Part shown: positions 22,293 to 31,488 of the stretch, piece by piece | Position numbering within the stretch: the first letter of the stretch is position 1 | How the letters are laid out: the number at the start of each line of letters is the position of its first letter | DNA from: VXYK01 sp965221585 | Lineage (GTDB): Bacteria > Actinomycetota > Acidimicrobiia > Acidimicrobiales > Aldehydirespiratoraceae | Direction of reading: 5' to 3' | DNA: 64,000 nt | Assembly: GCA_965221585.1 (NCBI GenBank) | Contig: OZ244898.1 | Location: 1 to 64,000, forward strand | Position numbers and translations under genes: made by a program | The notes under the pieces: model-generated | What the model was told of the DNA's origin: nothing | What the model saw: only the letters and a program-made list of their open reading frames with translations | Database searches by the model: none

Positions 22293-23771
22293 TCACACTC
22301 CGGCGTCGGCCTCGATCTCCAGCAGCCGTTCGAAGTTGGCTCGAAGCTCGTCGCGCCGACTGCGGTCATGGGCGAGGTTCACCAACTCCAGAGGATCCTC
22401 GCGGGTGTCGTACCACTCATGGTCGTGGTCCTCGAAGGCAGCATCGACATCGAAGAGCTTCGGGTCCGGCGAACGGGTGCCGTCACGCTCGATCCCGCCG
22501 CCGATCCCGTAGTAGCGGGCGTATTTTGTGACCCCGTCGAAGAAGCCGCGGACTGCGTAACGGCAATTCCGCAGCAGTGACGACTGGGCGCTGTCCTGGG
22601 AGAAGAACACGGCCTCACGCGGTCGAGCCGCTGTATCGGCCAGCGCCGGGGTGAGATCGACACCCGAGAGCGTTGGCGTCTCCCCGATGTCGACACCGCC
22701 GAGCGAGCACAGTGTCGCGGCGAGGTCCACGTGGGTCGCCAGAGCATCGGTGGTCGTCGCCGGCTCGGTGACACCGGGAACCTTGACGATCAGGGGAACG
22801 CCCATGACCTCCTCATAGACGCACGGCAACTTGGCCCGCAGGCCGTGAGAACCGCAGGCGTCACCATGATCGGAGGTGTAGGCGATGACGGTGTCGTCGT
22901 AGATGCCCAGTTCGTCGAGAGTGGCGAGCAGCTCAGCGAGGTTCCGGTCGAGCTCCTCGTGGAGGTAGGCGTAGTAGTCGAGTTGCCGCATCCAGGCCCG
23001 CTCATCGTCAAGATCGATCCTGCCCACGAAGTGCTCGTGGTTCCGCACCTGCCGCCAAGCGCGTTGGATCTCCGGTTTCGAATGCAGATCGTCGTGGAAA
23101 TTGGCCGGGAGTTCGTCGAACCGCTCCGGGTAGTCCTCGCTCACCGCCTCCACGGGCACACCCTCCAGCCGCAGCTTGCGCATGAACTCGAACACCTTGG
23201 CGTCTTTGGGGTGCTCAGCCTGATAGCTCAGGTGGTCGATCGGGAACCACATGATGTCGTGCGGGTTCACCAGCGCAACGGTGAGGTGCCAGGGTGTTTC
23301 ATCGTCCGCGTGCTCACGGAGCCAGTTCATGGCATCGGCGGCGATTATCGGATCGAAGAAGCGGCCGCTCCAAGCCGAACCGGTGTAGTGCGCGTCGTTG
23401 CCACGGAAGTCCTGGTAGCCGTGAGCGGTCAACTCGGGAACCTGCTCGTGCGAAAGATGCCATTTCCCCAGGTAAGCGCTGTAATACCCGCGCTCTGCCA
23501 GAAGGCTGCCGATCGTGGGGATCGCTGGGTCCAGTGCAGTGTGAACCGGGAACGAGACGTTGTCGACCACGCCGTGCTCGGCAAGGTAGCTCCCGGTGTA
23601 GAGGCTCGCCCGGGACGGGGAGCACGGCGACGAATGCGTGTAGTAGCGGTTGAACGTCAACCCGTCGGCGCGCAGCCGGTCATGCGCGGGGAGGTCGGCC
23701 TTGCCGGCAAGCCAGTCGTTGCGCCGTTCCTCATCGGAGACGATCAGCAGAATGTTGGGTTGTCTGTCCAT
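22293..23771 (-). CDS. Sulfatase
   Basis: A 492-residue type I sulfatase. The formylglycine site is CSPSRASLYTG, with the Cys at residue 50 (consensus C-x-P-S-R). Metal residues are suggested by NILLIVSDEE near the N-terminus and AYTSDHGDACG near residue 305. YLGKWHLSHEQ near 103 supplies the usual Lys/His. It lacks a signal peptide, so it is cytoplasmic unless exported otherwise. It needs a formylglycine-generating enzyme, which is not in this window. Substrates of such enzymes range from sulfated glycans and choline sulfate to sulfated sterols. The gene is followed on the same strand, upstream, by a PlsC-like acyltransferase 18 bp away. Confidence 0.92.
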   Translation of the reverse strand: MDRQPNILLIVSDEERRNDWLAGKADLPAHDRLRADGLTFNRYYTHSSPCSPSRASLYTGSYLAEHGVVDNVSFPVHTALDPAIPTIGSLLAERGYYSAYLGKWHLSHEQVPELTAHGYQDFRGNDAHYTGSAWSGRFFDPIIAADAMNWLREHADDETPWHLTVALVNPHDIMWFPIDHLSYQAEHPKDAKVFEFMRKLRLEGVPVEAVSEDYPERFDELPANFHDDLHSKPEIQRAWRQVRNHEHFVGRIDLDDERAWMRQLDYYAYLHEELDRNLAELLATLDELGIYDDTVIAYTSDHGDACGSHGLRAKLPCVYEEVMGVPLIVKVPGVTEPATTTDALATHVDLAATLCSLGGVDIGETPTLSGVDLTPALADTAARPREAVFFSQDSAQSSLLRNCRYAVRGFFDGVTKYARYYGIGGGIERDGTRSPDPKLFDVDAAFEDHDHEWYDTREDPLELVNLAHDRSRRDELRANFERLLEIEADAGV

Positions 23772-23789
23772 GGCCGCAGCGTAGAACGC

Positions 23790-24443
23790 TCAACTCAGCC
23801 GGGCTATATGGGAGGCGACCACTGAACGGACCGCGTCGAGTGCTTCACGGCTGCTGAGATCGTCGATACACATGACCTCACCCACATGGATCTGCACCAG
23901 AGGCCGGCCGCGCCACGGGATCCGGGGGAACCGGCTGTCGGCCGGCCAGACCTCGTCCGAACCGATGAAGGCGACGGGCAACACGACCGCGTCGGCTGCT
24001 CGGGCGATCTCCAGGAAGCCTCTGCGAACCTTGCCCAGACCCGCTTCGTCCCGCTTGTCGGGGGGCACGATCCGACCCTCGAGCATCACTGCAACCGGGC
24101 GACCCGCGGCGAGTGTCTCGACCGCGGTGTCGATGGTTGCCCGCCAACCGCTGCCGGCGCTGATGCAGCCGGCCGACCTGAGAAACCTCCCAACCAGCGG
24201 AATGTCGAAGTACTTGGCCCGAACCAGGATCCGGGCCCGCAACCCGAGCCTCTCCAACAGCGCGAACCCGACCGGGACATCGAAGAAGCTCCGGTGGTTG
24301 GCGACCACGACAACGGGCCTTCCCAGCGTGTCGACCGGGCCGTCGTCTGTGTGGCGCGTCCGGCAGAACAGTCGGCTCACGAAACGAAGGATCACGGCAC
24401 GGCGTGAGAACCGACGCAGATCACGGTCGGGGACTGAGGCCAC
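23790..24443 (-). CDS. 1-acyl-sn-glycerol-3-phosphate acyltransferase family protein (PlsC-like)
   Basis: A 217-residue lysophospholipid acyltransferase. The catalytic H-x4-D motif is NHRSFFD (H50, D55), followed by motif II-like GRFLRSAGCISAG and motif III MLEGRIVPPD (E of the EGxR block). It transfers an acyl chain from acyl-CoA or acyl-ACP to a lysophospholipid at the inner membrane face. No obvious transmembrane helix apart from a short hydrophobic N-terminus. It probably forms a two-gene unit with the sulfatase (18 bp apart). Confidence 0.9.
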   Translation of the reverse strand: MASVPDRDLRRFSRRAVILRFVSRLFCRTRHTDDGPVDTLGRPVVVVANHRSFFDVPVGFALLERLGLRARILVRAKYFDIPLVGRFLRSAGCISAGSGWRATIDTAVETLAAGRPVAVMLEGRIVPPDKRDEAGLGKVRRGFLEIARAADAVVLPVAFIGSDEVWPADSRFPRIPWRGRPLVQIHVGEVMCIDDLSSREALDAVRSVVASHIARLS

Positions 24444-24521
24444 GGCATTTGTCTAGCGTCCTTGGACCAAGAACGTGCGCGGATTGAATTTCGTGGACAC
24501 ACAAGTTCGGTGCGGTGATGA

Positions 24522-25958
24522 GTGGAGACTGCGCCTGTGAACTACCGTCAGCGGTTCATGCCCGCTGCGGAACCCGAAGAGATCCCCCGCGAGAGCTGGC
24601 TGGCGTTGATCGTCGTCACCGCGGCGGCGTTCCTGGTGGTGCTCGACGTGTCTGTGGTCAACGTCGCCCTGCCCTCCATAGCACGCGACCTGCAAGCAAC
24701 CTCGGTGGAACTCCCCTGGGTGATCTCCGCCTACAACATCGCCCTGGCGTCACTGTTGCTGCTGGCGGGACGGACAGCGGATCGTCGTGGCCGGAGGGCG
24801 ACGTTCACGGCCGGGCTGTACCTGTTCCTGGCCGGTTCCGCCCTATGCGGAATGGCCAACAGCCCGATAACCCTGATCGTCGCTCGGGTTGTGCAGGCGA
24901 CAGGGGGCGCGTTCCTCATGCCCGCCTCGCTGGCGATGGTCCTGCCCCAGTTCCCGCTCTCTCGACGAGGCGTGGCGATCGGGATCTGGGGCGCGGCGGG
25001 CGCATTGGGAGCGGCCTTCGGCCCCTCGGTCGGGGCCGTCCTGATCAGCGCCTGGAACTGGCGAGGGATCTTCCTTGTCAACGTCCCGTTGGGGCTGATC
25101 GTCGCTGTTCTGGCCCGACACCTGGTCGCTGAGACTCGTGACGAGAAGGCCGAGGGGCCACTCGACCTGATCGGAGTTCCCGTCGGTGTCGCCGGTGTTG
25201 CCCTGGTCATGTACGGAATCGTCCGCTCAGAACAGCACGGGTGGGCCGACCAGAGCGTGCTCGCCTTGATCCTGGCCGGGATCGCGGTGGCGCCGATCGT
25301 GGTTTGGCGATCGAAACGCCACCCTGCCCCGCTGCTCGATCTGTCGCTGTTCGCCGGTCGTCCCTATTCGGTGTCGACCGCGGCGTTCTGGGTCTATTCA
25401 CTGGCTTTCACCGCCGGTTTCTTCCTCAACTCGTTCATGTTCCAGGAGCTGTGGGGCATGAGCGTGCTGAAGACCGGATTCGGCCTCACTCCGGGTCCTC
25501 TGATCGCGGCGGTGGCGTCCGCACGTCTGGGAGGCATGGCCGACCGGATCGGACATCGCTGGATAGTGTCGCTCGGCTGCTGGGTGGTTGCCGCGGGCTA
25601 CCTCTGGATACTGCTGACCTTCAGCTCGGAACAGGACTATGTCTTCGTCTTTCTGCCGTCAGCGGTCCTGATCGGAGTGGGCGTCGGAGCGACCATCGCC
25701 GGTTATCAGAGCGCGGCGATGGCCGAGGTCGGAGTCGACCAGTTCGCGAGCGCCAATGCCACGCTCCGTACATTCCAACAGGTCGGTTACGCCATCGGCA
25801 TCAGCGTGGTGAGCACCCTCGCAGCAGGGTTCAGCTACGACGGCATCTACCGCGGTTTCGTGTGGGTGATCGCCTGCTTCGCCTTCTCCGGGATGGTGAT
25901 GCTCCTCGGCTATCCATCAGGCTCAGCCGCGGCCCGCCTAGCGAGGACCGTTCGCTGA
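24522..25958 (+). CDS. MFS multidrug exporter, DHA2 (EmrB/QacA) family
   Basis: A 478-residue integral membrane transporter with about 14 hydrophobic helices. DHA2 signatures: VVLDVSVVNVALPSIARDL (motif D1, residues ~38-56), PWVISAYNIALASLLLLAG, GRTADRRGRR (motif A) and MPASLAMVLPQFPLSRRG. The motif-C region ends in GAAFGPSVGAVLI. It likely exports drugs or toxic metabolites using the proton gradient. The start is uncertain: GTG 24522, GTG 24537 or ATG 24558 are all possible, the last being closest to the first helix. It stands alone between minus-strand genes. Confidence 0.92.
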   Translation: METAPVNYRQRFMPAAEPEEIPRESWLALIVVTAAAFLVVLDVSVVNVALPSIARDLQATSVELPWVISAYNIALASLLLLAGRTADRRGRRATFTAGLYLFLAGSALCGMANSPITLIVARVVQATGGAFLMPASLAMVLPQFPLSRRGVAIGIWGAAGALGAAFGPSVGAVLISAWNWRGIFLVNVPLGLIVAVLARHLVAETRDEKAEGPLDLIGVPVGVAGVALVMYGIVRSEQHGWADQSVLALILAGIAVAPIVVWRSKRHPAPLLDLSLFAGRPYSVSTAAFWVYSLAFTAGFFLNSFMFQELWGMSVLKTGFGLTPGPLIAAVASARLGGMADRIGHRWIVSLGCWVVAAGYLWILLTFSSEQDYVFVFLPSAVLIGVGVGATIAGYQSAAMAEVGVDQFASANATLRTFQQVGYAIGISVVSTLAAGFSYDGIYRGFVWVIACFAFSGMVMLLGYPSGSAAARLARTVR

Positions 25959-25995
25959 CTCAACCCGCTTCGAACGTCGTGCTCAAGCGCCGCGC

Positions 25996-27942
25996 TCAAG
26001 TGAACGTGTATTCGCTCGGGTCGGGGGCCTTGGTCCACTGCTGATAGGTGTGGATCGGCCAGGGCGACAATGTGAACACGTCGCCGTGGGCGTTCTTGTA
26101 GTGCGTGTGCGGGATCGACCAATGGCTCCAGACCATCTGGTCGATCTCGCTGGAGCGATGGGCGTTGTAGGCGTCGTGGACCTCCGGCCGCGGCTCCATC
26201 AATCGATGTCCGCCGTCGAGCAACTGCTTCAGGCAACCCATGATGTAGGTGATCTGGCATTCGGAGTGGAAGATGAGGCTTCCACCGTGCGCGAGGTTGG
26301 TGCCGGGCCCGTACATGCAGAACAGGTTGGGGAAGTTCGGGACCGTGATCCCGAGGTAGGCGGTCGGCTCCTCGCCCCAGTACTCGTTGAGCAGCCTGCC
26401 CCCGCGGCCGCGGATGTCCATCGGCCAGAGGAACCGGTTGTGGTGGAATCCGCTGGCGTAGCAGATCACGTCTACGGGGTGGAGCACTCCGTCGACCGTC
26501 CGTACCCCGGAGGGCTCGATGCGCTCGATACCGGTTCGGACCAGTTCGACATCGTCGCGTCTCAACGCGGCGAGCCATGAGCCGTTGTCCTGCAGGGTGC
26601 GCTTACCCGTGGCGGGGTAGTCGGGGATCACCTTGGCCAACAGATCTTCGTCGTCGCCCACCTGCTGGCGAATCCAGCCCTCGAAGAACCCCCGGGTGGC
26701 CAGGTTTCGCTCACTGACCGCGTATCCGTCGCTGTCGTCGTAGTCCGGGTCGATGCGACTGCTGCTCAAGTCTCCCCCGGAACCCGGCCAGAACTGCAGG
26801 AACCGGAACCAGCGCCCGAAGAACGGCAGGTGGCGGATCGCCCACTTCTGCCCCTCCGGGACCTTCTCGTGGTAGTTCGGATTCGGGAACATCCACTGAG
26901 CGGTGCGCTGGAAGACGCTCAGATGCTCTACCCGCTCAGCGATGGTCGGGGCAATCTGGAAACCGCTCGCCCCGGCACCGATCAGGGCGAACCGCTTGTC
27001 GGTTATGTCGACGGTGTGGTCCCAGCGAGTCGAATGGAACCAGGGCCCCTCGAACTCGTCGATCCCGTCGATCTCAGGCAGCTTGGCACGGTTGAGCGAA
27101 CCGACGGCGCTGATGATCGCCCTGGCGGGCAGCGACTCCACGACCCCGTCGGCCGAACGGGTCTCAACGGTCCAGATCCCCGTTGACTCGTCGAGAGTGG
27201 CCCCGAGCACCTCGGTCTCGAAGCGGCAGTGGTCTGTGATCTCGTTGCGCTTCATCACGTCGACGAAATACTGCTGAAGTTCAGGCTGCTGAGAGAAATA
27301 CTCCGTCCAATGGTCCGAAGGCTCGAAGGAGTAGCAGTAGAAGTGGCTGCCGACATCGACCCGGGCCCCCGGATAGGTGTTCTCCCACCAGGTGCCGCCA
27401 GGACCGCCGTTCTTCTCGAGGATCGTGAAGGGAAGGCCCGCCTCCTTCAGCCGGATACCTGCCAACAGGCCCGACTGGCCGCAGCCGATCACCACCACTC
27501 CGAAAGCGTCTTTGGCTTCGTCGGAGATCTCATCGGCCCAGTCGATCCGGTTGACGTCGGTGTCGCCCAGGCCCATCTCGTCGAGCATCATCGGCACGAC
27601 CTCGTCGGGAATCTCAGCACAGCCGATGAAGTTCATCATCTCGTGCAACAGATCGGCGTCGGGCTGGTTCGCGGGCAGTTCACAACCGTTGTCGCGGTAG
27701 GCGATTATCTCCGGCAGGGCACGCCGCCGCACCTCGGCCTTGGATTCCTCATCCATGTAGCCCTGGTACTCGTTGAGGAACAGGCCGGCCGGCTTGATGT
27801 CGCCGCGGACCCAGCTGAGATCACCGGTGATGTGAACCATCGTGCACATGAGGGTCGGAATGCTGACCTCTTCGAGAGCCGCGGCGATGGCGCTGTCGTC
27901 GTCGGTGAAGGGTTCCCCAGCGTGGGGATGGCGGGTGTCCAT
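25996..27942 (-). CDS. Flavin-containing monooxygenase, Baeyer-Villiger type with N-terminal extension
   Basis: A 648-residue FAD/NADPH monooxygenase. The ATG at 27942 is chosen; the frame is open further upstream but would overlap the divergent small gene. Residues ~1-145 are a helical extension as in 4-hydroxyacetophenone monooxygenase. The FAD Rossmann motif is VVVIGCGQSGLLAG (~148), the Baeyer-Villiger fingerprint is FEGPWFHSTRWD (F-x-G-x3-H-x3-W-D) and the NADPH motif is ALIGAGASGFQIA. It inserts oxygen next to a ketone to give an ester or lactone. The ketone substrate is unknown; aryl ketones or steroid-like ketones would be typical. The gene is single. Confidence 0.92.
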   Translation of the reverse strand: MDTRHPHAGEPFTDDDSAIAAALEEVSIPTLMCTMVHITGDLSWVRGDIKPAGLFLNEYQGYMDEESKAEVRRRALPEIIAYRDNGCELPANQPDADLLHEMMNFIGCAEIPDEVVPMMLDEMGLGDTDVNRIDWADEISDEAKDAFGVVVIGCGQSGLLAGIRLKEAGLPFTILEKNGGPGGTWWENTYPGARVDVGSHFYCYSFEPSDHWTEYFSQQPELQQYFVDVMKRNEITDHCRFETEVLGATLDESTGIWTVETRSADGVVESLPARAIISAVGSLNRAKLPEIDGIDEFEGPWFHSTRWDHTVDITDKRFALIGAGASGFQIAPTIAERVEHLSVFQRTAQWMFPNPNYHEKVPEGQKWAIRHLPFFGRWFRFLQFWPGSGGDLSSSRIDPDYDDSDGYAVSERNLATRGFFEGWIRQQVGDDEDLLAKVIPDYPATGKRTLQDNGSWLAALRRDDVELVRTGIERIEPSGVRTVDGVLHPVDVICYASGFHHNRFLWPMDIRGRGGRLLNEYWGEEPTAYLGITVPNFPNLFCMYGPGTNLAHGGSLIFHSECQITYIMGCLKQLLDGGHRLMEPRPEVHDAYNAHRSSEIDQMVWSHWSIPHTHYKNAHGDVFTLSPWPIHTYQQWTKAPDPSEYTFT

Positions 27943-28027
27943 GTCGTCAGCCTGCCGCGCCCTCGCCGCGGATGTCAGATCGGGATGGATGAAAAAGCGC
28001 GGTTCGGGTTGGTTAGCCTCAGCGTTG

Positions 28028-28279
28028 ATGCAAGCCGAGACTCCCTCCGACAAACCGTCCCCAGCCGACGACCCGGCCATGGCCGACGGTGGCCGTCTGA
28101 CCAACGGGGAAGCCGACGCGACGCAAGCCTATAAAGAAGGCGTTGGCGCAAGCACCGCCGCCAGCGAGGCGCTCGACCTCGTGGACGAGGTGCTCGAAGC
28201 GCTCGAGTCAGACGAACTGGAACGAGCGGAAGAACTGGCGGAACAGCTTGAGAGTCCAGATGCTTCCGACGAGGACTGA
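28028..28279 (+). CDS. Small acidic protein preceding the ABC1 kinase gene
   Basis: An 83-residue acidic protein (MQAETPSDKPSPADDPAMAD...). The C-terminal half is a predicted amphipathic helix rich in Glu, Leu and Ala (LDLVDEVLEALESDELERAE), suggesting a coiled coil. It ends 6 bp before the kinase gene, consistent with a two-gene operon. ATG at 28079 is a possible later start. No family recognised; low complexity lowers confidence. Confidence 0.5.
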   Translation: MQAETPSDKPSPADDPAMADGGRLTNGEADATQAYKEGVGASTAASEALDLVDEVLEALESDELERAEELAEQLESPDASDED

Positions 28280-28285
28280 GTCGGG

Positions 28286-29794
28286 ATGCGTCGCGTAGCG
28301 CTGGGCCTGGTCGCTCTGGCGGCCGTGGTCGCCGGCGTGTTCCGGTTCCGACGCCCAAAGGCGTCGGTCGCATCACCCATCGCCTCGTTGAGCCGGGCCC
28401 AGCGCCGAGCCGAGATGGCACGACTGATGGCCCGGCGGGCCTTCGACCGGAGCATGACCACCGCACGCCTGAAGCTGGCCGCCGATGGAACACGGCGGCG
28501 TCTGCAAGCAGACCTCGAACGGCGCGAGGCCGCAGACGTCGTAGCCGCGCTGGGACAGATGAAGGGCGCCCTGATGAAGCTCGGGCAGATGGCGAGCTAC
28601 CTCGACGAGGGAATGCCCCCGGCGATGAGCCAAGCACTCGCGAGTCTGCGCAGCGACGCCCCGCCGATGCCGTCGGATCTGGCTCTCACCGAGATCGAAC
28701 GGTCACTGGGTCGCCCGCTGCACGAACTGTTCTCTGAGATCGATCCAGAACCGATAGCCGCCGCCTCGATCGGTCAGGTGCACAAAGCCGTTACCAGCGA
28801 CGGCCGCGCCGTTGCGGTCAAGGTCCAATACCCCGGTATCGCCCAAGCCATCGCCTCGGACCTCGACAACAGCGAAACGTTGGCCAGGCTCCTAGGGATG
28901 GTCTACCCGGGGCTTCACCCCGACGACCTTGTCGCCGAACTCCGTGCCCGCATCAGTGAGGAGCTCGACTACCACCACGAGGCCGCCAACCAGATGCTCT
29001 TCGCCGAGTACTACCGCGACCATCCCCATGTATGGATCCCCGAGATCGACCCGGCACGGTCATCGCAGCGAGTCCTCACCAGCGAATTCGTCGCCGGCCG
29101 CCCCTTCGAATCGGTCTACGACGAGACCGAGGAAGTGAAGGAGCGCGTCGCTGAAGTGCTGTATCGCTTCGTGTTCCGCAGTTTGAACCGCCTGCATGTG
29201 TTCAACGGCGACCCGCACCCGGGGAACTATCTGTTGGCCGACGACGGCCGGATCGCCTTCCTTGATTTCGGACTGGTCAAGCACTTCGAGCACGCAGAGG
29301 TCGAACAGTTCGCGCGACTGATCCGAGCGATGATCGAAAGGGATCCCGCAGGTTTCAGACGCACCGCCGAAGAGGTCAATGTCCTGCAGCCCGAAGCGCC
29401 ATTCGACGACCAGGAAATCTATGACTGGTTCGCCGCCTACTACGAGATCATCCTCGACGACACCGCAGTCACGTTCACCTCCGACTACAGCGCCTCCCTG
29501 CTCCGCCAGACCTTCGACGCCAAGACCAACGCGATCCTCAAGCACGCCAACGTGCCTCCCACGTTCGCGTTGATCCAACGGATCAACCTCGGCCTCTTCT
29601 CGATATTGGGGAAACTCGGCGTCACGGCCAACTGGAGAAGGATCTCAGAGGAGCTGTGGGAATGGACCGACGCAGCGCCGAGCACGCCGATGGGTCACGC
29701 CGAAGCTGCCTGGCTGGCTGAAAAGCCCCGGAACACTCCGGCAACGATGCTGGGTCGCCGAACCGGAGCAGAGCAGCTAGCCGGCCTGGTCTAG
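28286..29794 (+). CDS. ABC1/UbiB-family atypical kinase
   Basis: A 502-residue protein with an N-terminal hydrophobic helix (RVALGLVALAAVVAGVF) and an ADCK-type kinase domain. The family's KxGQ motif is present as ALMKLGQMASYLDEGMP (~93), the Ala-rich loop is IAAASIGQVHKA, VAVKVQYPG holds the VAVK Lys, HNGDPHPGN-like catalytic residues appear as FNGDPHPGNYLL, and FLDFGLVKHF is the DFG. These proteins support prenyl-quinone or lipid metabolism with ATPase activity. The 3' end overlaps the convergent YgjP-like gene by 18 bp. Confidence 0.92.
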   Translation: MRRVALGLVALAAVVAGVFRFRRPKASVASPIASLSRAQRRAEMARLMARRAFDRSMTTARLKLAADGTRRRLQADLERREAADVVAALGQMKGALMKLGQMASYLDEGMPPAMSQALASLRSDAPPMPSDLALTEIERSLGRPLHELFSEIDPEPIAAASIGQVHKAVTSDGRAVAVKVQYPGIAQAIASDLDNSETLARLLGMVYPGLHPDDLVAELRARISEELDYHHEAANQMLFAEYYRDHPHVWIPEIDPARSSQRVLTSEFVAGRPFESVYDETEEVKERVAEVLYRFVFRSLNRLHVFNGDPHPGNYLLADDGRIAFLDFGLVKHFEHAEVEQFARLIRAMIERDPAGFRRTAEEVNVLQPEAPFDDQEIYDWFAAYYEIILDDTAVTFTSDYSASLLRQTFDAKTNAILKHANVPPTFALIQRINLGLFSILGKLGVTANWRRISEELWEWTDAAPSTPMGHAEAAWLAEKPRNTPATMLGRRTGAEQLAGLV

Positions 29795-30361
29795 AACCTG
29801 GCCCTCCACCTCGACACCGGTATCGCTGACTGGGGACAGCCCGGCGACCGGCTCGGTTCGATCATTGAGAGCCATGAGGTATCCGGTAGCGCGCTCCGCG
29901 AGAGGGTTGCGCTGTTCCAATTCGTAGAAGGCAGGGGAGTGGTTGGGTTCAACCAGGTGCGCCAGTTCATGCACGATCACGTAGTCCAACACCCAGGGCG
30001 GCACATCCACGAGCCTGTCAGAAATCCGGATATGGCCGCTGTGAGGTGAGCAGGAGCCCCATCGCTGCCGTTGGGTCTTGGACCAGTGAATCGACTTCGG
30101 CAGAGGAAGGTCGAACTTGGCTGCCAGAGCACGTGCACGTGCCTCGAGGTCGATGCCGTCGGAGCGGCGCTTCAACTCGACGCGCTTGACAATGTTGGTC
30201 ACGAACTCGGCTTCGTCGCGCGAAGACATCCAAGAGGGAATCCTCACCCGGATCACCCCGTCGACGATGCGGGCAGAGACGGTCTTGACTCGACGGTCGC
30301 TGCGAATGACTTCTACCGGGTAGCGCGACGACATGAACTTCGTGGATGGAATATCGGTCAT
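29777..30361 (-). CDS. YgjP/WDxNSD-type zinc metallopeptidase-like protein (M48-related)
   Basis: A 194-residue protein. ATG at 30361 overlaps the preceding stop as ATGA. Zinc-binding HELAH followed by EPNHSPAFYELEQR (H-E-x2-H plus a downstream His) and the RWGSCSPHSGHIRISDRL block define the YgjP/DUF45 family. Members look like SprT/M48 peptidases, but most lack a known substrate. It is coupled to the histidine-phosphatase gene, both on the minus strand. Confidence 0.87.
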   Translation of the reverse strand: MTDIPSTKFMSSRYPVEVIRSDRRVKTVSARIVDGVIRVRIPSWMSSRDEAEFVTNIVKRVELKRRSDGIDLEARARALAAKFDLPLPKSIHWSKTQRQRWGSCSPHSGHIRISDRLVDVPPWVLDYVIVHELAHLVEPNHSPAFYELEQRNPLAERATGYLMALNDRTEPVAGLSPVSDTGVEVEGQVLDQAG

Positions 30362-30951
30362 AGGATCAGATCCTGTTTCTGTGCATCGAGTTGCTGGGTG
30401 AGCGCTACCCGCTCTCCGAGGTGCCAACCTGTGCCGTCGTGGTGAAACCACCGGCCTTCGAGATTTGAGATCCGGTCGAATTCGTTGCCGAAATGGCGTT
30501 CCAGGGTGTAGATGACCCCGCCGTGGGCGACGACGAGCACATCGCCGGTGCTGCACTGTCGACGCAGACCCTCAAGGCCCCCCAGGACACGCTCCAACAC
30601 CGACTCGTCGGTCTCCCAACCCTCGGGCCAGATACCCGCTTCGAGTTGGCCTGGGAACTGAGCGTCGATCTCGGGGCGGGTCAGACCCTGGTAGGCGCCG
30701 ACATCGCGCTCCGAGAATGCGTCATCGACGAGCACAGGGCCGATACCCGTGGCCTCTGCGATGATCATCGCGGTCTCGCTGGCCCGCACAAGGTTGCTGG
30801 AGATGATCGCGTCGAAGGCGCCGCAATGCCGCGCGGCGTCGGCCGCCTGGACCGCCCCGAACTCCGACAGCCGAGGATCGGCCTGGCCCTGCCAGCGACC
30901 GAGTTGGTTCCATTCGGACTGCCCGTGGCGGGCAATTAGGACATTCAGCAT
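30358..30951 (-). CDS. Histidine phosphatase family (phosphoglycerate mutase-like)
   Basis: A 197-residue phosphatase starting at ATG 30951 (MLNVLIARHGQSEWN). The catalytic RHG motif has His9, the second His lies in VVAHGGVIY, and the acidic residue is in SERDVGAYQGLTRPEID. Typical of cofactor-independent small-molecule phosphatases such as CobC/GpgP-like enzymes rather than true glycolytic mutase, given the short length. The open frame extends upstream, but the family N-terminus begins exactly here. Confidence 0.9.
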   Translation of the reverse strand: MLNVLIARHGQSEWNQLGRWQGQADPRLSEFGAVQAADAARHCGAFDAIISSNLVRASETAMIIAEATGIGPVLVDDAFSERDVGAYQGLTRPEIDAQFPGQLEAGIWPEGWETDESVLERVLGGLEGLRRQCSTGDVLVVAHGGVIYTLERHFGNEFDRISNLEGRWFHHDGTGWHLGERVALTQQLDAQKQDLIL

Positions 30952-31034
30952 GATGGCGCCGACCGTACCGGCGCGGTGTGACAAGATCGGGGATACCCAC
31001 CTCACCGCGACGTCGGGGCCGGTAGCGTTCAGTG

Positions 31035-31271
31035 ATGGCCACACTCCGATTGTTCGCCTCGGCCCGAGAGGCAGCCGGCCGTCGAAGCGACGAGTTCGCG
31101 GGGTCGACCGTCGGCGAGATCCTCGACGCGGCAGTCGCTCGCTATGGGTCGGAGTTCGAGGCGGTGCTGGCGACATGCGCGCTCTGGCGCAACGGCGAAC
31201 CGACCGATCGGGATGAACAGGTGACCGACAAGGACGAGGTCGCTGTGCTGCCCCCTGTGTCAGGAGGTTGA
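31035..31271 (+). CDS. MoaD/ThiS-family ubiquitin-like sulfur carrier
   Basis: A 78-residue beta-grasp protein (MATLRLFASAREAAGRRSDE...) ending in the diagnostic Gly-Gly (VAVLPPVSGG) that is adenylated and thiocarboxylated. It most likely supplies sulfur for molybdopterin synthesis. No moaE or other moa gene lies in the window. ATG 31035 is preferred to GTG 31032. Its last codons fall inside the 54-bp tandem repeat. Confidence 0.87.
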   Translation: MATLRLFASAREAAGRRSDEFAGSTVGEILDAAVARYGSEFEAVLATCALWRNGEPTDRDEQVTDKDEVAVLPPVSGG

Positions 31272-31408
31272 CGGGGAGGGGTCTGCGGTGTCGTCCGCAG
31301 CGTCAGCAGAGTGTCGGGAGGTTGACAGGGAGGGGTCTGCGGTGTCGTCCGCAGCGTCAGCAGAGTGTCGGGAGGTTGACGGCGAGGGGTCTGCGGCGTC
31401 GTCCGCAG
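31262..31408 (+). repeat. 54-bp tandem repeat, about 2.7 copies
   Basis: The unit starting AGGTTGACGGGGAGGGGTCT recurs at 31266, 31320 and 31374 with a 54-bp period and only a few mismatches. 54 is a multiple of three, so the repeats read through as near-identical 18-residue units in the frame that continues into the glycosyltransferase. The first copy contains the stop of the MoaD gene. Confidence 0.85.
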
Positions 31409-31488
31409 GAACGACCGCAAACGCTGGATATCGTTCGACGGATGGATTGCCAGCGACAAGCTGCGGGTGGACCTGCCGGGGTGGCGCC

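Noticed and set aside
24453..24695. Short minus-strand frame at the start of the MFS gene
   Set aside because: His/Arg/Asp-rich shadow of the transporter's first helices; no independent support.
31262..31408. Possible CRISPR array
   Set aside because: The 54-bp units are adjacent with no spacers and no cas genes are nearby; it is a simple tandem repeat.
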